From Nothopassalora personata (lineage: Eukaryota; Ascomycota; Dothideomycetes; Mycosphaerellales; Mycosphaerellaceae): 64,000 bases of DNA. The stretch is from NCBI GenBank assembly GCA_033816765.1, contig CM066287.1, positions 1,054,001 through 1,118,000 on the forward strand, written 5' to 3'. A program made the translations under genes and the position numbers. Under the pieces are notes generated by a model that saw only the letters and a list, made by a program, of their open reading frames with translations, ran no database searches and was not told the DNA's origin. Every line of letters starts with the position of its first letter. Position 1 is the first letter of the stretch. Below, one piece after another: positions 33,011 to 44,333 of the stretch.

Positions 33011-33336
33011 TTAGGTCCAACTTGCCCTAATTTCATTTAGGTTTGATTAGACATTTAGGTAAGCTAGCAGGACCTAGTATAGCTATTAAGATATATATAC
33101 TACGTAGCTAACTATTGTAAGCGTAGCATTAAGGCAACAATTCAATTTATACCTCTCGAGTAGAGGGTATAGGAGTTTAGGTCCGCCAATCCTCTTGTTT
33201 TATCTAGCTACTGCGCTGCTCGTCACGTGACCTTATTTCACGGTCCCGGGACCGGTAAATACCTCTGCTTACATAAGCGCCGCTCCATACTACCACAACT
33301 TAGATAGGCCTACATAGGGTAGTTAGTAGACATTAA

Positions 33337-33583
33337 TAGCGTAATACCTTAAGTCTTATCTATAGGAATAAGAAGCTACGCTATATTAGGTCTATTATCT
33401 TTAAAGTTCTAGAGTGTCCGTAAGTTAGTCTATCGTAATTTTATTATATATATTCTTCTTCGTAATCCTTTAGTACTTAGTATTTTCCTTACGATATAGG
33501 GAACTATTCGTCCTTATTGCTTAGTATTCGAACGATGTTATTAAATTCTCTTATATTTATACTAAGACTTCCGTCGTGGTTCG
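33337..33583 (-). mobile_element. Gypsy-II remnant (pol region) in the left arm
   Basis: From ATTAATAGCG to GGTTCG the sequence parallels 46105-46365 of the complete Gypsy-II (same orientation), the segment between RNase H and integrase. It is interrupted on the right by the Gypsy-I LTR at 33584. The continuation expected beyond the other LTR (TCCTTAGTATC) is not found at 53474. Confidence 0.8.
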
Positions 33584-33781
33584 TATTAGGGCCGTAAGGC
33601 TATAAGGGGATGTCGTAATGTATAGCATGCCTACGATCTTCTAATCGTAGATAAACTAAAGCTTACTTTCTTCTATCGACGCTATGCGCGTCTCCTAGTG
33701 TACGCATGCGCGTTACGTACGGCATACTAAGCCGGGCATAGCCCCATTATATATAAGGGTTAGCTATAGGCTACCCTTATA
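33584..33781 (-). repeat. 3' LTR of the RIPed Gypsy-I copy (198 bp)
   Basis: Ends read TATTAGGGCC and CTACCCTTATA, which are RIPed versions of TGTAAGGGC...GGCTACCCTTACA seen at 53276-53473. It aligns over its length with the intact Gypsy-I LTR. The left flank is Gypsy-II sequence (GTTCG), which differs from the flank of the 5' LTR (TTAAT), so the two LTRs do not share a target duplication. Confidence 0.85.
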
Positions 33782-35711
33782 ACTACCTCCCCTTCTAGGA
33801 CGAGCTACCCTTAGCTCGCGGATTTAGGAGGTTTCTATATAAGTAATCTATCTACTTCTCGTAGATTCCGTTACTATGTAACCCGCCTACGGGTCTCGTA
33901 CGTGTCGTTATCGTAGTATAGGTAGGTGTAAAGTTATAGTTACCGGGTTAACTAACACGAGGGTTTAAGAAGCGTACTATCTCCCTCCTTTTCCTTCTTT
34001 TCCCTTATACTACGTTCTCGTAGCGTACTATACCCGTACTACTAGCGATCTACTAGCTCCTCGCTAGCGACTATCTAGCGACCCGCTAGTACTACTATAG
34101 CTTTAGAGGAAGCTATCTAAGACTAGCTCCGCTAGGAGGCCCTTATAGGGGGCCTATTAGTACTACTAACACTATTACTAGTACTACTAGTATAGATGTC
34201 TAGCGCGCTCGGCACTAAATACGCTAGCTAAGCGTAAGTTTAGCGTACTAGGGCCGTAGACCCCTAAGTCCTTACTAGCTAGGCGCCTAGGTATAGATAT
34301 TAAGATATATATACATTATCTCCCGTACTTCGTAGCTAGTAAGTATTCGCTACGCTCTTCGCTTACGATACGCTTACTAATAGTATAGTAGACTAGTAGG
34401 ATACGTGTAATAGTGTTACTACCGGCGAGTTACTTAAGAAGTATAGGCGCTATAGAGACATTAGGCACCCCTACGTTAGTAACACTAGCGTCGCTATCGC
34501 GTAGCTAGTAGCTCGCCTACGCGCCGCTCGCGCCTAGCGCGATAAGCTTATCTAGGGGCTTAGTAACCCTATTACTAAATAAGAGTAGGATGCTCTAGAC
34601 TAGTAGTATAACGTCTACGCCTAGCTAGGCAAGTAGATCTTAGAGGTAAGTACTACGCCTCGCTAGCGCTCCCTACGCTCGCCGTGTACGGCGTACTGTC
34701 GCTCCCTATATAAATCGGCTAACCTCCTCCTAGGCTAACAGGCAGTTTAGTACCTATAAGAATAAGCGTATAGGCGACACCCGCGTACGCTTTACCGGCG
34801 CCTCTACTACTACTACCCCCTCCTCCGCCGCCGCTACTACGTCCGTAGTTCTATAGTAAGAGTAGAACAGGGCCCTTAATAGGCTCTTCAAGCTCGGCCG
34901 TGCTATAAGTACTATACGTGTCGTATACGTGTCCTATGCTAACCGTAGTTATAGTTCCTATAGGCTAGAAACATCGATACCACCGCGGCCGATAGGGCCT
35001 TCTTACTACTAGCCCTACGGGGCGAGTATAATAAGGAGGATAATAAGGATAATAATAACGAGTAATTGCACGCTCTGCGTATATTAGCCGCCTACTACGC
35101 GCCTATCTTCTATCTACGTAGCGCCGTAGCGCGCCCTATAAAAGTTTATTTTTAAAATAAATACTCTTCTCTCTACTCTTCTCTCTCCTTACCTCCCTCT
35201 CTAATGTTATTACTATCGGGGGTGTTCGCTTAACTAAGTAAGCGAGCCTTTTAGTCCGATAGAACATACTATAGGTTAGTATCTTATATGTAGGTTATAG
35301 CTAAGTTTACTATCGGGGGTAGAGGTCCTTATATCTAGCTACCGAAGGGTTAAGGCCAAAATATATAACCTATGCCCTTATTTTAGCGCCTTATACGGCC
35401 TTCGTAGGTACCTGATATTCGACTACTATACGCGTAGCCTTCGCGGATCCTTCCGCCGGCTTATACCGTCTTCGCTAACGCCTTATATTCGGCTACTATA
35501 CGCGTAGCATTCGCGAGTCCTTATACTAGCTCCTAGCTATTATACTCTTCTAGCTAGCCCTTCTATCGTACTAGGTACTACACTTTACCCTTATACCTAC
35601 GCTTTCCTAGTACTACCTCTACTTTATATTCCCCGTCCTTATTAGCGAGGGTTATAGTACCTCTATCCTTCTCGCTACCCGCGTACGGCTCGAGGAGGGA
35701 TATATAGAATA
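33782..35711 (-). mobile_element. 3' part of RIPed Gypsy-I (chromodomain end and noncoding tail)
   Basis: On the minus strand 35711-35440 continues the integrase C-terminus and chromodomain from across the Copia B insertion (homologous to 17135-17371 of the intact copy). The rest is the 3' region with the antisense gene on the plus strand. Other details: an AT-rich palindrome TTTATTTTTAAAATAAA at about 35144-35160, a hairpin-like GTTCGCTTAACTAAGTAAGCGAG (about 35225-35247; only its arms GCTTA/TAAGC pair), and a near-duplicate pair of GGCTACTATACGCGTAGC stretches around 35415 and 35490. Confidence 0.85.
34089..34880 (+). pseudogene. RIPed copy of the Gypsy-I antisense gene (left arm)
   Basis: It lies antisense to its element, like 17506-18276. 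The exon 1 end is followed by a GTAAGT donor at 34339; the acceptor TAG ends at 34391. Exon 2 is 34392-34645, 254 nt, exactly as in the intact gene, and is followed by GTAAGT (34646) and an acceptor at 34731-34733. Several cysteine codons have become TAT/TAC, and stops (TAG) have appeared. The VTTGELLKK stretch is still readable. The exon 3 equivalent starts with homologous residues and then runs past the intact stop position. The start is estimated from the intact exon 1 length. Confidence 0.7.
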
Positions 35712-35958
35712 TGTTAAGATGTAGCATCTTAGGGGGAGCTAACAGTTAGGTTATGATCTAATAGCCTAAGGCATCTACGATAACTTAGCTTATCGGAAGA
35801 CACCTTCTCTCCCCTTTAGCTTAGATAGACATCTAACACAACTAACGCATTGGTTCCTAATATATTGCTGCATGCCCTGTAGCTGTTAGCTAGTTAAAGA
35901 TTAATCTCTTACTCTACTCCGCTACTAACTACGTATCCTATAAGGTCTTAACTTTACA
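35712..35958 (+). repeat. 5' LTR of Copia B (247 bp)
   Basis: It starts TGTTAAGATGTAGC and ends AACTTTACA. It differs from the 3' LTR by scattered transitions, which reflect mutation after insertion and so cannot date the insertion by normal clock rates. Confidence 0.95.
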
Positions 35959-36404
35959 GGTTATAAGCCCGGGTTTGTGCAGGAGTAAGAGCAACCTATA
36001 TTAGTACAGGTTACTTATATCCCTTGCTATTATAGCAGAAAACATCTAGGAAGTAGAAGTCTACCCTATCTATCCTATTAAGGAGCTTAGTTTAATACTA
36101 AGTAATAGGTAATCTAGAAAAGGACTCTATGCAGCTTACTATAAGCTAATACCTTAAAGACACTCTATAGGCAGAACTGCATCGAGATACTATTAAGAAG
36201 GACTTTAAGCAAGTTATTTGGAACTCTACTAGGAGAGACAGACCTATGTCCTAGCTCCGAGACTATACCGCTCTTTCTTTACCCTACTAAGTAGGCCTTA
36301 GTATCTACACCTACGAACCTTACTATTCTACGCTAAAAGCCTTAGCAGGACCTGAGCCACGACTTTAAAGCATATACACCTTGTTTTATTATATTCAATT
36401 TATT

Positions 36405-39400
36405 ATGGATTTATACTAAGAGAAAGGAGAAGAGAAGGGAACTAAAATCCCAATTCTTAGGAGAGACAACTAGAAGAGATAGTTCAACCTTTAGAGATAT
36501 AAGATAGAGAGCCAGTTAGCATTCTTTATAATTGATGACCTGTTAGAAGTGTTATTTAACAACATTAAGGGCAAGAACCTAAAACTCTAGGAAGAGACTA
36601 AGATTAAAGAGATTCTTAATATACTAACATAGACAAAACAAAATGCAGCTTACTGCTTTAGTATCCTAAGTAGGATTATAGAAGAAGATGAATTTAAGCT
36701 TAAGGGCTCTTGCGAATCTAGAAAAGCTACTAAGATATAGGTGCATCTCTAGAACAAGTATAGCTAAGTGTTACTAACCTATGCACATAAGCTTACAAAA
36801 CAGTTTGTGAACTTTAAGATAAGTGAAGAGTTCACTATTAGATCTGTATAGACACACCTAGTGTCTCTTAGAAGGAGGATTGCTAATATTAACCTAGAGG
36901 GCCAGTACTATAGGAAAGCTAATATAAGAATAACCTAGCTTTTAAGCTTACTGCTACCTAACTACCATATAGCTAGGGATACTATTATAGCTTAGCTAAA
37001 GATGGATTATAAAAGGACCTTAAAGATCCTTAAGGCTTAAGAGGCTAGATTAAATCCCTCTAAGGCTAAGTATAGTATAGTAGCTACCTAGGTTAGGCCC
37101 TTAGGTTAGGCAAGATTACTTTCCTGCCTTCTCTATAAGAAGGACTATCTTATTAAGGACTGCCCTAGTCTCTCTAAGGCAAAGAAGGTCCTTAGATCTT
37201 ATTCCTAAGCACTATCCTCCTAGAATGCAATATATGTTAAGAAGAGAAGATCTCTACTACTATCTTTAAGAAGAACACTAAGAGAGAAGTCCTCTATAGA
37301 GGAACTTAAGAAAATAGTAAAGAAACTTAGCTCTAACATGCTATTACTCTAGAAGAACTAGGCCTAGTCTCCTTCCTCTAAAACAAGGAAGACTAGGAAA
37401 GGTTTCTCTACCTGAGAGCTACCTAACTTATGCAACTTATCTTAGAAGACAATGTCTAATAATAATAAGTATAATAAAGTGGCTTACTTAAATACAGAAG
37501 TCTAAGGCAAGTTCCCCTTATTAGAGTAGTTACTTAATTCTTGTACTTTATCCTATATAACTAACTAGAACTGCCTCTTTAGATCCATAACTCCCTTAAT
37601 AAAGAAGAAATAGATCAAGGTAGGAGGTAGGCATTTGTTAGCCACTTATATTAGGACTATAGAGATGAGTAGGAGATCTAGCAGGAAAGTTGTTTTAGAA
37701 GATGTTCTACTTATACCTAAGCTAGGGGTGAACCTAGTTTCTTAGAACTAGTTTAGTAAGCAGTTTAGTGTCTAACCTCCTTCATTTTCTCTTGTATCCC
37801 CCTCTAGCTAAACTATTGTCTAGACAAGGCTTCTTAGGGGGGTTCTATTTATTAATGAGATTTCTCCTCTACTATAAGAAAGGGCACATTACTTATTATG
37901 TGCACTACTAATAGAGAATGCCTTTGTAACTGCTAAATTAGAGACTAACCTAAAACAGTAGGAGCTTTAGCATAGAAGATTTGTACACTTTAGGAAGAAC
38001 TTGCTCTAGAATCTTTACAAGGTAATAGACTTAAAAGAACCTATTCCTATTCCTAGGGATAGCTTCCACTAGTACAGAGTATGTTTAATAGTAAAGATAA
38101 AGAAGTACAAAGGCAAAGTTACTAAGAGAAGACCTAAAAGACTTGCCCTTGTATCTATTAACATATGTAGTCTACTGCTAACATTAAGGCTAGGGTTCAA
38201 ATACTAGCTTAAGATTATTAATAACTTCTCTAGAAAAAAGTGGACCTGTCCTCTTAAGAAAAGAGAAGATGCTCTAGTTGCTCTCTAGAACTAGAAGATT
38301 AAGGCAGAGAGGAAATTATTAGTATAGTTGAAAGCAGTTAGGCTTAACAATGTAAGGGAACTTATTGCATTAGTTAAGCAGTAGGAGAAGGATTTAGGAA
38401 TTAGGCTAGAGTATACTAAGGCATACAACTCGCTCTAAAATAGACTAGTTAAAAGGTTAATACAAACCTTAGAAGACTCTATAAGGGCAATGCTTAAAGA
38501 GGCTAAGATGCTAATTAAATTCTAGCCTAAAGCACTAGAAGCCTAAACCTACATAAGGAACAAACTACTAAATAGTCTAGACTATAATAGGTTTAAGGTT
38601 TCACTAGATAAAGCCTTTAATAGTATTAAGCTAACTATTAACCATTTAAAGGTTTAGGGATGTAAAGCTATTATCTACATAGACATAAGATCCTAGCCTT
38701 AATAGGCAAGAAGTAATAAACTAATAAATAGGGGCAAAGAAGTAGTATTTGTTAGATACGTTAAAAACACAGCTAAGGCCTAGCTCTTTTAGGAACTAGA
38801 CATAAAAGCTGTTAAACAACACACACATATAGACTTCTTTAAGGACCAACCTAGAGGTAATATAGATCTCAATGTTATAAAATTGAATCTATTAAGCAAT
38901 GTACTAGCTAGGAGACCCTTAGGGAGGCTAAGGAAGGATATATCCTTAGAGCAACCTATTTACCATTTAATTATTTAGTAGAGCAGCCTAGTAACAGCCT
39001 AGCTAAGAAAGCTGTTTATACAACTTCCCTAGCCTCTAGAGAATGTAGGGGAATTTTAGAAAATCGATAAGCTAATTAAGATAAGCTTACTAGATCTCTA
39101 GGAAAAGAATGTTACTAGGACACAAGTAACTACTCTTAGATTATCCCTTAGTAAGAGGAGGGCTAACTATAATGTTAAGGGCTATAAATAGAAACAGAAA
39201 GCCCTAAGATCTATAGTCCCTATACCTAAACTAGCTACTAAAGTAGGAGAAGCAATAGACCTCTTAGAGAACCTTGCTGCTTACTACTAAGCTTTCTTTA
39301 CAGCTATGCAATTAGTGGATGATTTAGTACTATAGGATAGTAAATTCCTAGAAGAAGTTAAGGAGATAGCCTTTATAGCAACTGTAGAAGTTATTGCATA

Positions 39401-41050
39401 CAAGCAAGAGATCCTAATTCTAAAGTCCTACAAGGATGCTATAAATAATAAGAAATAGGGACACCTTTAGAAGGAAGCAATCTAGAAGGAGCTAGATGCT
39501 CTATAGAGTAACAACACCTAGGAGAATACTATTCTACTAAAAGGAGCAAACTTAGTTATATTAAGATAGGTCTTTAATGTTAAAAGAAGCATTAGTAGAG
39601 CTATTCAAAAGTTCAAGGCTAGGCTAGTTATAAGGGGCTTTTTATAGAAGTTTAGTGTTAACTTTATAGAGACATTTACGCCTATAGTTAGACAGGACAC
39701 CCTTAGGGTATTCATAGCTATTGTGTGCAAGAAGGATCTCTATCTTTACTAAGTAGATATAAATAATGCGTTTATAGAAAGCACCCTCTATAAAGACATC
39801 TTTATGTTACTACTACTAGGAGTTAAGCTTCTACTAAACATAGTGTTTAAGATCCTTAAAAGCTTGTATAGACTTAAGTAAGCAGCTAGAGATTAGAATT
39901 AACTCTGTGTATTAAAGCTTAGAGAGATTAGATTCACATAGTTAGAGGTGGATCTATGCCTACTTATTTATAAGGAAAAAGAGATCATAATTCTTACATA
40001 TGTAGATAACATTCCAATTGCTGCACTAAAGTTAATAGATGTTCTCTAGTTCAAAAGAGAACTTAGTAAAGTCTTTAAGATTAAAGATCTTAGTAAACCT
40101 AAAAAGATCCTTAGTATAAGAGTTATAAGGGACAGGAGGAGAGGAATCCTAAAACTTAACTAGGGACACTTTATTAGGGACAACCTTACTAAGATAGGGA
40201 TAAACTATAAGAAGGTAGCACTTACACACTTACCTATAGATAGCTATAAGGCTCTTAAACCTTTAAGCCACATAGATAAGAGGTGTAACAAGGTAGAGTA
40301 CTAGAGTATTAATAGTACATAGATGTAGCTAGTAACAATTATAAGGCTAGACATTGCTTTTACCCTAGGAAGGATAAGCTCATTTGTAAGTGACCTATCC
40401 GCCTACTACATAAAGGCTTTAAAGAAGATTACAAGATATCTAAGGTTATATCCTAATCTTAGCCTTATCTTCTCTAGGCATAGAGAAGGATGCCTAGTTA
40501 GATACTATAACTCTAATTATGCAATGGACAAAGTAGACAGAGTCTCTATCCTTAGGTATGTCTTCTTCCTCTATAGGGCACTAGTCTCCTAGATAAGCAA
40601 GAAGCAAAAGTCTATAGAAACATCTATAATAGAAGCTAAATATATAGCCATAAATGCATATACAAAGCAATCCCAATTCCTAGCTTCACTACTAAGGGAG
40701 ATAGACTGTCTAGAGTTAGTGGGAGACTGTTCCTATTAACTAAGGATTACTAGAAACTAGGAGACTGTATTAAGCTTAAGACTAGTCTAATTGAGAGGCG
40801 ACAACTAAGCTGCCCTTACCCTAGTGAGGGATGCACATGTTCATAACAAGTTAAAGCACATTAACATTACCTACAATGCTATTAGGAAACTTTAGTAGAG
40901 AAGGCTTATTACTGTTAAGTACACCCTAACATCTAAGATAGTTATAGACGGGTTTATAAAGCTAAAGACTAGTCTACACTTCTAGAGGTTTGTAAGCTAG
41001 CTTAACCTATTATAGAGGTCCAAATACTACTAATAGGAGAAGAGTAGACT
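36405..41050 (+). pseudogene. Copia B gag-pol, RIPed
   Basis: The ATG at 36405 is intact. Gag follows, ending in a CCHC-like knuckle remnant near 37115-37160. A GAG-pre-integrase/integrase region lies about 37950-38900, RT about 39480-40180 (with TFTPIVRQDTLRV-like and YVDNI segments) and RNase H about 40320-40960 (including SKKQKSIETSIIEAKY). Trp codons are nearly all TAG or TAA. No open frame above about 60 codons remains in the sense direction. Confidence 0.85.
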
Positions 41051-41078
41051 GTAACCTCCTATATAAGATGAGTAGGAG

Positions 41079-41325
41079 TGTTAAGATATAGCATCTTAAG
41101 GGGAGCTAACAGTTAGGTTATAATCTAATAGCCTAAGGCATCTACGATAACTTAGCTTATCGGAAGACACCTTCTCTCCCCTTTAGCTTAGATAGACATC
41201 TAACACAACTAACGCATTAGTTCCTAATATATTGCTACATGCCCTATAGCTATTAGCTAGTTGAAGATTGATCTCTTACTCTACTCCGCTACTAACTACG
41301 TATCCTGTAAGGTCTTAACTTTACA
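41079..41325 (+). repeat. 3' LTR of Copia B (247 bp)
   Basis: It starts TGTTAAGATATAGC after a purine-rich GATGAGTAGGAG tract, ends AACTTTACA and is followed by GAATA. It corresponds base for base to the 5' LTR apart from transitions. Confidence 0.95.
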
Positions 41326-42859
41326 GAATACATTATAAATTCTTAAGTTGGCTAGTAGTACTAGGCGGTACGCCTACGAACCAATAGCGTCGATAATACG
41401 GTACGGTCTAATAAACTTCGGACCTATCTTCTTCTTCGGTAATACTAACCTTAGGTTCTTCGTAGATAATAAGACTATGTCGCCTACGTAATAGCTCTTA
41501 GCCTTATAAGTCTTATTATAGTAGCGAGTCTAATCGGCTACTACGATTTCCTAACGCTTCGTAAGCGTAGCGCGTATCTCTCGTATACGGTTAACTAAGT
41601 CTACCGCTACTAGTACCTTCCCTTCCCGGATCTCGCCTCGAGATCCTATAGGTGTCAGGGTAATCTTAGGTCTCTAACTATACGCTATCTCGAATGGGCT
41701 TATACGTAGCGTAGGGTAGACGCTATTATTACATGCGAATTTAGTAATAGCTAGCTACTTAGCCTACTCTATCTAGTTCTCGCTATAGTAATAACGAAGG
41801 TACTGTTCTAAGGTTTAGTTTATCCTCTTAGTCTAGCCGTTAGTCTAAGGGTAGAAAGCTATAGACAGCTTACGCTTTACCTACGCCTCGAAGTAGAAGT
41901 TACTCTAGAACTTACTCGTAAACACTAACCCGCGGTCACTTACTATACCCGCTAGTACACTATAATGCCGCACGACTTCGTCTCGTAAGATCCTCGTAAG
42001 CTCCGCCGCTATACATGTCTTAGTCGTAGGAATATATAAGTTCATTTTAGGGTAGCGGTCGACGATTACTAGGATCGCATTATATACGTATTCTCCTCGC
42101 TTACTTAGCGGTAGGTCCGTAATAAAATCTATAGTAATTTCCTACTATAGACCGTCTAGCCTAGGTAGTAGCTATAGCTCGCCGTAGGGTCGATAGCGCC
42201 TCGCCTTCGAGGTCTAATAAGCCCTACAGTTTCTAACATACTCCCTTACATCCTTACTAAGTGATTCCTACTAGTAATAACGTCGTAGTAGCTCTTTAGT
42301 CTTTACCTTACTAAAGTGCCCTACTAGTAGGTCGTTATAATGTATATAGAGTAGCTATACTCTTACTATATAGTCTTCGGGTACTATAATTGCGTTCCCG
42401 CAATAGACTAACCCGTCTTTTATATACTAGTCCTTAGCGTCCCCTTTACTAGGCGCCTACGATAAGTATACGACGTATCTATCGTCTCTCCCCTACACGA
42501 TTTTCATTAGTAGTGTAAGCAGTTTACCTAGGCCGCCCTACATTATTATAGCGTACACTCTTACTAGTAGCGATCGGGTCCCCTACGGCTCGTAGGCTAC
42601 TACTGCTATTATCGTCGCCTTATCCTACATCTTCTCGTAGGTAGCGGTTACGCGCCTTACTATAGGCTCGTCCTCTCTTAATAGGGATTCCTTCTAGAAA
42701 GATAGCTTACTTTATAGCGTAGGAAGTAAGTTCGACGTCTACTACGCTACGCGTACGTAGTTACTACGTCGCGATAGCGTATCGGCTAGGTTACTCTTCC
42801 CCGACCTATACTCTACTACGAAGTCGAAAGGTTATAGAAACGTCGCCTATCGAGCTTAC
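41326..42859 (-). pseudogene. RIPed Gypsy-I integrase and RNase H-integrase spacer
   Basis: On the minus strand the segment follows the intact element from about 15595 to 17135: spacer, HHCC zinc region (about 42230-42330), DDE core (about 41830-42140) and the start of the C-terminal module. CpA/TpG are nearly absent. It is bounded by the solo LTR on the right and by Copia B on the left. Confidence 0.85.
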
Positions 42860-43186
42860 TGTTAGGAACCGCTGTACGTTATCCTAACTGGGCTTGGATC
42901 TTTATAGTAATGTCTCTCTCTCGTTAAGAAGGTAGTAGTCCTAAATAGTATATAGTGTATACTTAAAATGAGTTAAGCACGAGGCTCCTATCTACTTGTA
43001 AAAGAGCGTCGTCTATATAGTGCTATGTCTTAGCGTCGTGTCTAACCGTTCGACTAGCTCGTCCGGTCGTCTAGTCGTCCTAGTCGCCTAGACTCACGTG
43101 ACCTCTAATGTGTCCCCTACGGGCCTACACCGTTATTGGTTCTCCGGTCCTAGATTCTTTCTACCTCGTAGAACTGATCCGTAACA
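42860..43186 (-). repeat. Solo LTR of Gypsy-III type (327 bp)
   Basis: It starts TGTTAGGAACCGC and ends GATCCGTAACA, with target duplication CTTAC on both sides (42855-42859 and 43187-43191). The flanks join into continuous Gypsy-I sequence. It is homologous in reverse to 25000-25227. A solo LTR is the known product of recombination between the two LTRs of an element. Confidence 0.9.
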
Positions 43187-43849
43187 CTTACCTCCCGTTT
43201 AGCTACTTTACTATTATAAAACCCTATAGGTTCGTATAGTCGACTAGTACCTAACCGTATACGATGCGCCTTCGAGGTACGGTCGCTAATACTTAAATGC
43301 CTCTACTACTACTAGTAGCTCTTAGTTATAGGTCTTATAATTATACTCGGTAGGTATTATCTTACGAGAATAGAAGGCAATTAGATACTACTTAGTCCTA
43401 AATAGCTAAGAGATAATACCTACAATCGTAAAACCTAAGGCATCCGTCTTAACCCTCGTACGTAATAAAGGATCGAAGTACCTTAGGATAGATGCTCCGA
43501 GGAACCTAGCTTTTAGCCGTTAGAACGCTTACTCCTCGTAAGCGGACTATATAAGAGGCCCTTACTTCTTACTATTCTTACATCCCTTTAGTAGGTCTAT
43601 TAATAGCTTCGCAATCCTCGAGTACCCTTCGATAAAGCGCCTATAGAAGTTATAGAATCCTAGGAAGAATTGAACCTTATAAAAACTCGTAGGCGTAGGC
43701 TATTCCTCGATTACGGCTACCCTACTCCTATCTATCGATACGCCTACGACACTTACGATAAATCCTAGGAACTCGGCATTCTCCTAGAAGAAGCTATACT
43801 TCTTTAGGTTCGTAAATAGGGCGAACTTTCGTAGCCTCTCTAGTACCGC
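43187..43849 (-). pseudogene. RIPed Gypsy-I reverse transcriptase/RNase H segment
   Basis: It corresponds to about 14910-15595 of the intact copy on the minus strand (RT thumb and RNase H). It ends at the ACCGC duplication next to the Gypsy-II insertion. The segment is saturated with RIP-type changes. Confidence 0.85.
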
Positions 43850-44333
43850 TATTAGGTTTAGTATAACCTAATAATATTATAAGATTAGAAGACTAAGCTT
43901 AATTAGGTTTTGTCTCGTAGCCGATGGAAGGTAAGGGAGAGTAATGAAGTAGTAGCTGTCTTAGTCTATAAGACTTAAGAAGCAATAAGGCAGAGGTTAG
44001 GTTATAGTGTATTCTAAATAGTAATATTAAACAGTAAGTTAAACGCCATTATCCATAAAGGAGAATGTCGTTCCTAAATATATACGTTTCTCCTTAGGCG
44101 CTCTCCTATACTCTCTTATGCCCTCTACTACCTTTCCTAATAGGTGAGAGATCTATAGAGAGTACTAGGGAGCTCGCTCGTCGCGCTCTCGCGTACTCTC
44201 TCGCGTTCTTCGCTATCTTAGCCGAAATCTTAGAGAGCTATAGAGAGCACTCGGGAGCGCTTCTACGGGAGCGCCCGCTAGCTATAAGACCGGATTAGTT
44301 AGCTATGCCCTTCCTATCGGTTATTCCGTAACA
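43850..44333 (-). repeat. 3' LTR of Gypsy-II (484 bp)
   Basis: On the plus strand it runs from TATTAGGTTT to TTCCGTAACA. It differs from the other LTR at scattered C/T and G/A sites. A cluster of GAGAGATC/TAGAGAG repeats lies near 44145-44250. Confidence 0.93.

Larger units (their letters stand above)
28170..33260 (+). mobile_element. Unidentified transposable element X with palindromic ends (left arm)
   Basis: Both ends carry a 26-bp palindrome around GGTCCCGGGACC (28170-28195 and 33235-33260). The inner flanks are also related by inversion (GGATTACGTAAT on the left, and GGTCACGTGAC on the right read in reverse), so inverted termini of at least 45 bp are likely. Between them lies one long stop-riddled reading frame and an AT-rich tail. 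Flanks are Gypsy-III sequence on the left and, after about 75 bp, Gypsy-II sequence on the right. I cannot name the superfamily and did not find a clear target duplication. The RIP signature is strong. Confidence 0.55.
27934..37063. repeat. Left arm of a large inverted repeat
   Basis: It is the reverse complement of 55691-63999. Paired positions in the inner part sum to 92754 (for example LTR 33584-33781 with 58973-59170, and Copia LTR start 35712 with 57042). The arm holds part of Gypsy-III, element X, a Gypsy-II remnant, the 3' part of the RIPed Gypsy-I and the 5' part of Copia B. Differences seen: a 756-bp SINE-like insertion (29032-29787) only here, about 50 bp near 28430-28490 missing from the right arm, and few base changes. 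The right arm runs out of the window, so the left end is a minimum. Confidence 0.92.
35712..41325 (+). mobile_element. Ty1/Copia LTR retrotransposon, copy B (complete, RIPed)
   Basis: It is 5,614 bp with two 247-bp LTRs (TG...CA) and the 5-bp target duplication GAATA at 35707-35711 and 41326-41330. It interrupts the integrase C-terminal part of the RIPed Gypsy-I (minus strand), whose sequence continues on both sides. The 5' LTR is followed by GGTTATAAGCCCGGG, the probable primer-binding region, altered by RIP. Confidence 0.96.
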
